A stretch of 56,755 nt of DNA, taken from positions 1 through 56,755 of the forward strand of contig NZ_WJXB01000023.1 in NCBI RefSeq assembly GCF_009664975.1, given 5' to 3'. The notes below the pieces were generated by a model. That model saw nothing but the letters and a program-made list of their open reading frames with translations. It was not told the DNA's origin and searched no databases. Shown here one piece after another: positions 1 to 9,900 of this stretch. The DNA is from Paenibacillus monticola (GTDB lineage: Bacteria; Bacillota; Bacilli; Paenibacillales; Paenibacillaceae). Position 1 is the stretch's first letter. Each line of letters begins with the position of its first letter. Made by a program: the position numbers and the translations under genes.

Positions 1-2483
1 TTGGAAATGTCTACACCGAGCAGATACTCCCACATCTTGCCTTCCAAATGGCTGAGCGAACGCTTCGCCGCCTTGCCGAGCGCTCCAATCCGGGCAAGTA
101 CATCCAGAAAAGTAGCTATGAGAAGGTTGCCTAGCGTTGAGATTAGCTTGGTATAGAAGTTCTGCACCGCTGCCAGAGCCTGGTCCACCTTGGCGGCCAG
201 GAAGTCCATGACCTGTGTGACTTTGTTTTTTAGCTTCTGTGCCAACTGCTTGACGGCCTTAATTGCCTTGTCGACGACTCCGTCAATTTTGCTGCATATT
301 TTCGCGGCGATGCCAGGGAATTTGGCAAATACCACCGAAACCAGCTTTTTAAGCAGCGTGCCCAGTCCCTTGATCAAGGTGGTGATCAGCTTGCGGCCCA
401 GTTCAATAATGCCCAACACTGCCTGCTTGGCTTTGTCAAAAATGAACTTAACCGCTTTTCTAAGGCCCTCGAAAATAAAGTTGACCGCTTTCTTGACAAG
501 ATCGACAACTGCTTCGAGTTTGCCCTTCACCCAGCCGAGGAAGCCGCCCTTCTTCTCTTCCTTTGCTTTTTCCTCTTCATGCTTCCCGTCTGCATCCTTC
601 TTGGCTTTGCTGTAGGCCTGAGTGGCTTCCCGTTCAGCTTCGGACTGCTTCTTCTGCGCTTCGCGCTCTTTCTCCGTCCGGACGCTGTTAATCTCACCCT
701 TTTTCTGCTGTGCTGCCGCTCCGGCCTGCCCGGCATAGTCGGCTTCAGCCGTATCCAGCTCATTTTTCCATTCGCCCCGCAGGTTGTCGACCTCCGCCTT
801 GGCCCCGGCCTGCTGGCTCAGCTGTTTGTTCTTGGTATCTGCCTCCGCCTGCTGGATTTGCGTGTGGCTGTCTGCTTTGGAGATCAGCACCTTGCTGTCG
901 AATTTCTCTTTTTCCTTGCTGTATTCAGCCTGCTTGGCGCCCAGCTGCTTCTTCATTTCCGGAGCAAGGCTGTGATTCAGCCCGGCTGTCATATCCGCAG
1001 GTATTCCCAGTACAGGCAACTTTTTGGCTCCAGGTACGTTGCCGCCTTGCAGTTCTGTGGAAGACTTCAGTGTGGAACCGTCTGGCTCGGGATAGATATC
1101 ACTCTCACCAAACGGATTGTTGATCTGGCCCGTCTCCGCCTGCTTGGCTGCTCTCACCTGCTGGGATGCCTCCTGGTTGAAGCCCTCAAGCTGGGATGGA
1201 TCTGCCTCGCCAGTCATGCTGATTCCCGGCGGTTCAGCCGCTGCGGAACGGATTTCGCCCATAATGGCCTCAGGATTACCTTCCGAGCCGGAAGAACCGA
1301 TGTTCATTTTGTTCAGGTTCCCCGCAATTGCAGCTCCGCCTGAACGCTCACTCTTAAAGCCTTCTGGAGCAGCGTGCTTCAGCGTCCCTGGCTTTTTCCG
1401 GGCTTGCAGCACCTTCCCCTTTAATCCTGTCGGTGCGGGAACTGCAGGCATCCCCTGCTTGGTCTTCTGCTTCTGCTTCGCAAATGCTCCTGCCGATACA
1501 TTCACAGCCTGGGCATAGGCATCCCCCAGTTCAGTAGGCTGAACCTGTGTCAGCTGATCCAGGATTTGCCCCGGATCTTCTCCGCGAATGCTCACCTTCT
1601 TGGCCTTGGCCGGCTCTTCCTTCCCGTCTCCCGCCAATGCACCCAGTGCATCTCCCAGCGAAGGCTCCTTCGCAGCTCCCTTCCCTGCGGATTCTCCCTT
1701 GGCCTCTTTGGCTTCATCTGCAGGCTTCGTTTCCTTGCCGCCCATGGACGCTGTGGATTCCTTGGCATTCTTCGCATCCTTGGCTTCAGCAGGCTGGTCT
1801 TTTTCGGCCTCTTTCCCCTTTGGAGCCGCTTCCTCTTCTATGGCCTGCTGAGCAGCTACTGTCTTATCTTTCGCTGCGGCCTTTCCCTGATCTGCCACCC
1901 CTTTGCTGTCTCCAGTGCCGGAAGGAGAACCTCCAGCTGGGGTTTTAACCCACACTTTGAGGCCACCGTTACTCTGTGCAGTCATGTTGGACTTTTCATT
2001 CTGTTGTGTCTTCATTTCAGTCTGAGTGCTGACTTGCTGCACCTCAGCCTGCGCCGATACCGGATTTTGCTCCTGAGGCTGCTTTTGCTCATTTGCAGGC
2101 AGCTCCGCAGCGGTTGAAGGAGCCTCTTGAACCAGTTCCGGGAGAGCTGGCTCCTGGTTCTGATCAGCCTGGGTATTCTCCGGACTTCCCTGCCCTTGTT
2201 CGACTGGCTTCGTCTCAACAGCGTTCTTGGTCTTACCCTCTTCGCGGCTATCCTTCAGACTGGACAACAATTGAACCACGGCACGGTTGCCCAAGGTACG
2301 CTGGAGTGCCAGTTTATCTTCCCGGCTTAAGGAAGCCGGATTCTGCCGGACACGCCGGATAATCTCTACCGGGTCCGGTTGCTTCGCAACTGCCGGCCGT
2401 ACGAAGACCTGTGAATTACTGTATGGTTTATGACCACTGGAAATTTTTTCTTTTTCCTTGCTCACGGTTGCTTGGGTCTGCAA
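1..2483 (-). CDS. Very large eCIS-associated (DUF4157-class-like) protein, partial
   Basis: An open frame of 827 codons runs off the left edge without a stop. The start is a TTG preceded by AGGGGG at 7 nt. Residues 60-73 read LQRTLGNRAVVQLL, the short motif found near the N-terminus of many proteins encoded beside extracellular contractile injection systems. Residues about 80-340 are low-complexity Ala/Lys/Glu/Pro. About 510-645 is a charged coiled coil. From about 646 (GGFLGWVKGKLEAV) a long series of amphipathic, weakly hydrophobic helices follows, a layout I know from huge eCIS-linked proteins. No signal peptide is seen. It is the last visible gene of the leftward holin/HYR/XhlA/DUF1906 run. 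The role (cargo, loader or structural partner of a contractile particle) is inferred, and the C-terminal part that would show an effector domain is outside the window. Confidence 0.75.
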   Translation of the reverse strand, partial: MQTQATVSKEKEKISSGHKPYSNSQVFVRPAVAKQPDPVEIIRRVRQNPASLSREDKLALQRTLGNRAVVQLLSSLKDSREEGKTKNAVETKPVEQGQGSPENTQADQNQEPALPELVQEAPSTAAELPANEQKQPQEQNPVSAQAEVQQVSTQTEMKTQQNEKSNMTAQSNGGLKVWVKTPAGGSPSGTGDSKGVADQGKAAAKDKTVAAQQAIEEEAAPKGKEAEKDQPAEAKDAKNAKESTASMGGKETKPADEAKEAKGESAGKGAAKEPSLGDALGALAGDGKEEPAKAKKVSIRGEDPGQILDQLTQVQPTELGDAYAQAVNVSAGAFAKQKQKTKQGMPAVPAPTGLKGKVLQARKKPGTLKHAAPEGFKSERSGGAAIAGNLNKMNIGSSGSEGNPEAIMGEIRSAAAEPPGISMTGEADPSQLEGFNQEASQQVRAAKQAETGQINNPFGESDIYPEPDGSTLKSSTELQGGNVPGAKKLPVLGIPADMTAGLNHSLAPEMKKQLGAKQAEYSKEKEKFDSKVLISKADSHTQIQQAEADTKNKQLSQQAGAKAEVDNLRGEWKNELDTAEADYAGQAGAAAQQKKGEINSVRTEKEREAQKKQSEAEREATQAYSKAKKDADGKHEEEKAKEEKKGGFLGWVKGKLEAVVDLVKKAVNFIFEGLRKAVKFIFDKAKQAVLGIIELGRKLITTLIKGLGTLLKKLVSVVFAKFPGIAAKICSKIDGVVDKAIKAVKQLAQKLKNKVTQVMDFLAAKVDQALAAVQNFYTKLISTLGNLLIATFLDVLARIGALGKAAKRSLSHLEGKMWEYLLGVDIS

Positions 2484-2685
2484 ACTGAGTCCCCCTCTGT
2501 AAAAAAATCGATCCTATAGATAAAGTAAAATCCATAGCGTTTTTTACAGCCGGAGGCATAAATAAATCCATTTATTGAATTAATTATAAAAAATGTGAAT
2601 GCCAAAAAAGCCACCCGGGGGTGGCTGTAATCAAAAGCTGTTGAATCATGAATATTTTAATCAAAGCGGCCTAACCGTCTTCTCT

Positions 2686-3480
2686 TTACTTCTCTCCCTC
2701 TACCGCTTGTCCCGATGCCTGGCGCAATTCATCTGCCAGACGGTGAAATTCCTCTCTGGATTCCGGGCTCCCTGCCGCCATATAGGCGGCTTTAATGAAG
2801 GCAATGATCTTATTCGCATCCTCTTTGTTCAGCATATAGTCATTCTCCTCCCCGTTTGAACTGCCCGGCTGTTGAACAACCACAGGCAGCGTGTTCCACC
2901 ATCCCACATCTCCACTGGACAGATCCAGGTCCACATTCACACCGTGGATCGGCTGCCCCAGCCCTTTGGGACCGTTGTCGTACTGATAAATGTGAATCCC
3001 CTCTACCTTCCGGCCTTTACTCCAGGCATAGGTCTGCCAGAAGCCGGTGCAGGCCTTGGCTGCCATCGCGGCCTCAATAACCGCCGCACTGCCGTACACA
3101 CCTGACCGGAAATTCCGGGCGGCTTCACCCGCTGCCTTAATGTACTGATTTACCGTATCCATCTGCTTGGCAGATGCGTCAAAATCTACGGCAAAGTAGA
3201 TCCGGCTCCCGATTGGCTGTCCAACAGCTAACGCCGTCTGTGCAGCAATCGCTCCGTCAGTCAGACCGGCGGCACGTCCGCCCAGCGCACGGCTGGCGAC
3301 CGTTTCAAACACAGAGACGATCTGCAGTCCGGCAGCGCTGATGGCCGCCGCCTCTGCCTTAGTAAGCCTTTTCCAGCCTGATGGCACGAGGTAACGGCAG
3401 GCGAACACATAGCCGTCATCACGGAACTGCTTCGCCAATTTCTTCGTCAGTGGAGCCGCACAATCAAATCCCTTGGCCAT
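2686..3480 (-). CDS. DUF1906 glycoside-hydrolase-like protein (putative endolysin)
   Basis: This 264-residue protein opens with MAKGFDCAAPL. It shows the DUF1906 (Rv2525c-like) TIM-barrel pattern over about residues 1-195: an N-terminal GFD, then YFAVDFDA near residue 95, and GVNVDLDLS near residue 180. The last 45 residues form a separate charged helix (LNKEDANKIIAFIKAAYMAA) common in phage and bacterial lysins. No signal peptide is visible, so export would need a holin or lysis. It sits 53 nt downstream of the XhlA-like gene, which supports a cell-wall lysis role. Catalytic activity has not been shown for most of this family; some members may only bind glycans. Confidence 0.8.
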   Translation of the reverse strand: MAKGFDCAAPLTKKLAKQFRDDGYVFACRYLVPSGWKRLTKAEAAAISAAGLQIVSVFETVASRALGGRAAGLTDGAIAAQTALAVGQPIGSRIYFAVDFDASAKQMDTVNQYIKAAGEAARNFRSGVYGSAAVIEAAMAAKACTGFWQTYAWSKGRKVEGIHIYQYDNGPKGLGQPIHGVNVDLDLSSGDVGWWNTLPVVVQQPGSSNGEENDYMLNKEDANKIIAFIKAAYMAAGSPESREEFHRLADELRQASGQAVEGEK

Positions 3481-3532
3481 TCATACCTCTCCTTCTTCCC
3501 GTCTATCATCCACTGCGGATATTCATTTTCTG

Positions 3533-3799
3533 CTACCCGATCAATATTTTCATCAACAGTCCCGCAGCCGCAATAAACAACCCCGTACTGCTGATAATAG
3601 TTCCTACCAGCCAGCGCTGATTCTCCCCTTGCCTGAGCTTCAATCTGGACAGTTCATCCCGCATCTCATCCATACGCAAATGTGCTGATTTGCTGCTCTG
3701 CATGGCCTCAAGTGCAATATCTCTTGCGCTGTTCATAATGTCGAGCTTTGTTTCTACGCGGGTCAACCGTTGAAGTATTTCATTCATGTCGTCTGGCAT
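3533..3799 (-). CDS. XhlA-like hemolysin/holin-associated small membrane protein
   Basis: 88 residues from an ATG preceded by CGGGGG. Residues 5-60 form a predicted coiled coil (MNEILQRLTRVETKL and following), and residues 65-87 form one transmembrane segment. This is the architecture of XhlA, the cell-surface-associated partner of PBSX holin XhlB in Bacillus subtilis. A longer reading from an upstream ATG at 3865 lacks a good ribosome binding site. It lies between the HYR giant and the DUF1906 gene, and so forms part of a phage-type lysis set inside this operon. Confidence 0.8.
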   Translation of the reverse strand: MPDDMNEILQRLTRVETKLDIMNSARDIALEAMQSSKSAHLRMDEMRDELSRLKLRQGENQRWLVGTIISSTGLFIAAAGLLMKILIG

Positions 3800-3910
3800 A
3801 TCGTACCCCCGGAATGGAGATGGTTGATCTTTCGATAATGAATATAGACTCCAAGCCGCAGCCATTTGACGGCGGCAGCCTGGAAGCTATACCATGCTGC
3901 ACTTGCCCGC

Positions 3911-6900
3911 TTACGGTTCCATACCTGCAATCAGATTGCCGGAGGAGTAGACCGTAATTTTGTTGGTATCCGTATAATCTGTTGCCGATGCATTGAAGGA
4001 ATAGTCATTTGTCTGGGTATAGTTGGAATAATTCGATTTCCAGAACCGGCATTGGATTTCTACTTTTTCACCCGGCTTCAGACTTCCGGCACTGCTGGAG
4101 AAGCTGATTTCCAAGTAATAATCGCTGCCGGTTTTGCTAGTGGTCTTTTGGAAGCTTCCTGTGATATAAGACTGAATATTTCTGCTACTGGAACCGAATA
4201 CCCTGGAGTAATCGGTATAGAAGCTCTGGGATTTCTCTCCATCGATGGTGTAGTAGTATCTAAGCTTGATGTTGGAGAGCTGCATGGTGCTACTGCTTGT
4301 GTTCTCAAAGATTATTCTCGGAAAAATCGTATTCGTGGTGCCCGTTCTGGTGCTGTTATACGATTGGACCTTGAATACCTGAGATACGGTTACGTACTGC
4401 ACTGCCGTCGATACATTGCCGTTCACGTCCGTTGCGGTCCAAGTGACCACTGTTTTCCCTACCGGGAATCCGTCTGCCGGAGCATCATTCTTCAGCGTGA
4501 ACCCGAAGATATCGCCCACTGTCGCTTGGCCCAGAGTCACAGAAGTTTTGGTGCCGGTCGCCGTAACCGCTACATCTGCTGGTGCTTTCAGCACCGGCTT
4601 CGTCGTATCCTTCACCGTAATCTTCTGCACACCTGTGACGCTATTGCCGTTCTCATCCGTTGCCGTCCAGGTCACTTCTGTCGTTCCCAGCGCATAATCC
4701 GCCGGTGCGTTGCTGGTCACCGTCACCTTGTAAATATCCGTGCCTGTTGCCAGACCGATATCCACCGGAGTCTTCAACGCGGTCGCTTCCACCGTCTTAT
4801 CTACTGGCAGCTTCAGCACCGGCTTTGTCGTATCCTTCACCGTGATCTTCTGCACACCTGTGGTGCTATTGCCGTTCTCATCCGTTGCCGTCCATGTTAC
4901 TTCTGTCGTTCCCAGCGCATAATCCGCCGGTGCATTGCTGGTCACCGTCACCTTGTAAATGTCCGTGCCTGTCGCTAGTCCGATGTCTACCGGAGTTTTC
5001 AGTGCAGTGGCTTCGACGATCTTATCCTCCGGCAGCTTCAGCACCGGCTTCGTGGCATCCTTCACTGTGATCTTCTGCACACCTGTGGCGCTATTGCCGT
5101 TCTCATCCGTTGCCGTCCATGTTACTTCTGTCGTTCCCAGCGCATAATCCGCCGGTGCATTGCTGGTCACCGTCACCTTGTAAATGTCCGTGCCCGTCGC
5201 CAACCCGATGTCTGCCAGAGTTTTCAGTGCGGTCGCCTCCACCGTCTTATCTGCCGGCAGCGTCAGCACCGGCTTCGTGGTATCCTTCACCGTGATCTTC
5301 TGCACACCAGTAGCGCTATTGCCGTTCTCATCCGTTGCCGTCCATGTTACTTCTGTCGTGCCCAGCGCATAATCTGCCGGAGCGTTGCTGGTCACATTCA
5401 CCTTGTAAATATCCGTGCCCGTCGCGAGTCCGATGTCTGCCGAAGTTTTCAGTGCGGTCGCCTCCACCGTCTTATCTGCTGGCAGCTTCAGCACTGGTTT
5501 TGTCGTATCTTTCACCGTGATCTTCTGCACACCTGTGGCGCTATTGCCGTTCTCATCCGTAGCCGTCCAGATCACTTCTGTTGTGCCCAGCGCATAATCT
5601 ACCGGAGCATTGCTGGTCACCGTCACCTTGTAAATATCTGTGCCTGTCGCTAGTCCGATGTCTGCCGGAGTTTTTAGCGCAGTGGCTTCAACGATCTTAT
5701 CCTCCGGCAGTTTCAGCACCGGCTTCGTGGTATCCACAACCGTAATCTTCTGCACGCCTGTGGCACTATTTCTGTTCTCATCTGTTCCGGTCCAAGTCAC
5801 ATCAGTTGTGCCCACTTCAAAGTCTGACGGAGCATTGTTAGTAATAATTACATTGAATATGTCCGGGAATTTCGCCTCCCCAATGTCAACCGGAGTCTTC
5901 AGCCCAGTCGCCTCCACCTTCCTGTCAGCAGGTAAGACCATTCCCGGCTTCGTCGTATCCACCACTGTAATCTTCTGCACACCCGTACTTGTATTACCGT
6001 TCGCGTCCTTCGCTATCCAGGTAACCTCCGTCGTACCCAGCGGATAATCCGCAGGTGCGTTGCTAGTCACAGTCACATCATAGATATCTGTGGCTGTAGC
6101 TTCCCCGATCTCCACCGGCGTCTTCACTGCCGTTGCTTCTAAAGTAATATCTGCCGGAAGCTTAAGCACGGGTTTTACGGTATCCGTTAGGGTCACCGTT
6201 ACAATGCCAATCATGGCATTTCCACTGCTATCCTCGGCCGTCCAGGTTACCTTGGTAGTTCCGAGAAGGAACTTCGCTGTTATGTGGTCTCCTGATGTAA
6301 TTGGATCTTGTTCACCAAACCCAGGAGCATCTGTAGTTAAAGTAACTGGGAACAGTTCCAGCACTTCAGGTACTTCCAGCTCTACCGAAGTTGCCAGAGC
6401 TTCTGCTTCCTTGGTCAGATGCAGAGATCCTTTGAATTTCAGCACCGGTTGTGTCGTATCCTTAACGGTGATTCGCTGTATCCCTGTAATTTCGTTTCCA
6501 TTTACGTCCTTAGCCTTCCAGGTGACTGTCGTCATTCCCAGCGGATAGTCGTCAGGAGCATCCGATGTAACTGTTACAGGGTAGATATCCTCCGCCATAG
6601 CTTGCCCTATTTCAATAGAGGTACGAACCGCTGTTGCCTCTACCATCTGGTCCTTAGGCACAGTAAGCGTCGGCTTCGTCGTGTCCACTACCGTAATTTT
6701 TTGAACAAAGTTAGTCTCATTTCCGCTCTCATCTGTTGCCGTCCAAGCGACCTCAGTTATACCTAACGGATAATCTGCCGGAGCATTGCTCTTAATCGTA
6801 TACTTGAAAATATCTGCTGCAGTCGCCTGGCCAATCTCCACCGGCGTCTTCACCGCTGTTGCTTCAACCGTCCGATCCTCAGGCACATTCAGCTGCGGGC

Positions 6901-9900
6901 TCGTGGTATCCACTACTGTAACCTTTTGCACCCCTGTAGCCACATTGCCGTTCGCATCGGTTGCCTTCCAGACGACTTCCGTTACACCCAGCGGATAGGC
7001 ATCCAGGGCATTGCTGACAATCGTGTATTTAAAAATATCCGTTGCGGTTGCCTGCCCAATCTCCACCGGTGTCTTCACCGCTGAAGCTTCAATGCTGATG
7101 TCCTTTGGCACGTTCAGCTGTGGGCTGGTCTTATCTATGACCTTGATCTTCTGCACCTTGGTAGATACATTTCCGTTCACATCGGTTGCAGTCCAGATTA
7201 CCTTCGTTTCACCGAGTGGATAAGCGTCCGGAGCGTCGCTGGTAATCGTGACTTTATAGATATCCGTTGCGGTTGCCTGTCCAATCTCCACAGGCGTCTG
7301 CACTGCAGTGGCTTCCACAGTCAGATCTTCCGGAACACTAAGAACAGGAGCCGTGTTATCCGATACCTTGATCTTCTGTACTCCAGTGGATTTATTGCCA
7401 TTCTCATCTGTAGCCGTCCAGGTCACTTCTGTGGTACCTAACGGATAGGTTTCCGGGGCGTTGCTCTTAACAGTAACATCGAATAAATCGGTGGCCGTGG
7501 CCTTCCCAATCTCAACATGGGTCTGCAGCGCCGCAGCTTCTACGTTTACATCCTCCGGCAGAGTGAGTACCGGCTTCGTGGTATCCACTACCTCAACCTT
7601 TTGCTCGCGTGTGGACAGATTGCCGTTCTTGTCCTTCGCCGTCCAGGTCACCTCTTTCACTCCCAGGGGGAATGACGCCGGGGCATCGCTGGTCACTGCT
7701 ATGATTCCGAAAATATCCGTGACTGCCGGCACCTGGAGCTGAACCGGAGTTGTACGCCCGGTTGCTTCAATTTTAAGATCCGGCGTTTCAGCTATTACCG
7801 GTGCAGTTGTATCTGTTACTGTAATCGTCTGCGTTCCGGTGCTGAAGTTGCCGTTCGCATCGGTCGCTTTCCAGGTCACAATCGTTTTGCCCAGCGGATA
7901 GCTCGCCGGTGCATTACTGACAATCGTTACCGGGAACAGATCCGTTGCCGTTGCCTTGCCAATATTGACAGGTGTGTTCACTGCTGTAGCCTCGATGCTG
8001 ATATCCTCTGGAACTGCCAGTACTGGCAGTGTTGTATCAGCTACCGTGACTTTTTGCTTGCCTGTAATTGTTCTTCCGTTAGTATCCTTAGCGGTCCAAG
8101 TGACTTCAGTCGTTCCGAACGGATAGTCCGCCAAGGCATCGCTGGTCACTGTTACAGGAAAAATATCCGTTGCTGTTGCTTGTCCGATCTCTACCGGGGT
8201 ACGAACTGCTGTAGCTTCAACCTTGACATCTGCCGGGATATAGAGATTAGGATTGGTCGTATCCACAACCGTCACATTCTGTGTCCCAATCGCCACATTA
8301 CCGCTTGGATCACTTGCCATCCAAGTTACTTTGGTTGTACCGACAGGAAAATCTTCTGGCGCATCGTTACGCATCGTAAGCTCAAAAAGATCTATCCCTA
8401 CAGGGTTGCCCAGATCAATTTCAGTTCTGATTCCTGTCGCCTCTACTGTAATATCAGCCGGTACAGTAAGGACTGGCTTGGTAGTATCCTCTATCTTGAT
8501 AACTTGAGTGCCTACAGTTGCATTGCCATGTTCATCCGTTATCGTCCAGGTCACTTCGGTTGTGCCAAGCAGGAAATCTGCCGAAGCATTATTCTTGATC
8601 GTCACCGGGAATATTTCCGTGACCACCGGCAGGCCGATGTCCACCTTGGTTCTTTCTCCGGTCGCTTCTGCCGTTTTATTGCCTGGCAGCGTGACCAATG
8701 GCTTCGTCGTATCGACAATCTTCACTGTCTGCGTTTTCTTGGTGCTGTTGCCGTTCTCATCAGTAGCCGTCCAGGTCACTACCGTGGTTCCGAAGATAAA
8801 GCTGTCCGGTGCATTATTGGTTACGGTGACTTTGAAAATATCTGTAGCAGACGCTTGCCCCAACTCAACCGGTGTCTTAATGGCAGTTGCCTCTGCTGTA
8901 ATATCTCCGGGCACTTTCAGCTCAGGAACCGTCTTGTCCGTAACGGTGATATGCTGCACCTCTTCCGAGACATTTCCATGCTCGTCTTTGGCGGTCCATA
9001 TAACAGGGGTTGTACCTACCGGATAATCGGCCGGGGCATTATTGGTTAAGAGCACGTCGAACAGATCTGTGGCTTCGGCCTCTCCGATATCCACCTTCGT
9101 CCGTTTAGCATTGGCTTCAACTGTAATATCCTTCGGAATCGTCAGTTTAGGCTTGGTTATATCTGTAATAACGATGGTTTGATCTGCTGTAGAGGTATTG
9201 CCATTCTCGTCTTTAGCAGACCAGCTAACCTTGGTGGATCCCACCGGAAAGTCTTCCGGCACATTATTAGTAATAGTCACCTTGAAAATATCCGTGGCTG
9301 ATGCAGTTCCAACAGCAACCGCTGTTCTTCTGCCCTCAGCTTCCTTCGTAATGTTGGCAGGTATAGTAAGCACAGGCTTGATCCTATCGACTACAATTAC
9401 CATCTGTGTGGCTGTGGTTACATTGCTGTTCGCATCTGTTGCGGTCCAGGTGACTGTAGTTGGGCCAATGGGGAATTCCTTCGGCGCATCATTCACCACT
9501 ATGACCGGGAAGATATCTATTGCCGATCCTCCAGTGACAACAAACGGTGTTTTTACAGCCGTGGCTTCCACTACGATATCTCCCTGCACAGTAAGCACAG
9601 GTTTCGTCGTATCCTTCACGGTGACTTTCTGCACCTGTGAGGAGGTATTTCCTACCGGGTCCACAGCTGTCCACTTTACGGTTGTCGTTCCGATTGGATA
9701 ATCAGCCGGGGCATCGTTCGTCAGGATGACATCCGGAATGGAAATATCCTGAACGGAAGCTTTGCCAATATCGACAGGAGTACGTACTGCCTTGGCCTCA
9801 ATAGTAATATCTGCCGGAACGGTGACTACCGGAATGGTCTTATCTATCTTCACTACAGTGTTCTGTACGGGCGTACTGTTCCCCGCTTGATCCACCGCCC

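Noticed and set aside
190..2362. Plus-strand and other frames in the first 2.4 kb
   Set aside because: They are shadows of the 827-codon minus-strand frame, which is open to the left edge and shows a coherent domain order.
4591..5715. CRISPR array
   Set aside because: The repeats are 225 bp, contiguous, and translate into protein modules; there are no spacers.
3866..9701. Many long plus-strand frames opposite the HYR gene
   Set aside because: They are mirror frames of the 225-bp repeat array, repeat with the same period, and have no ribosome binding sites.
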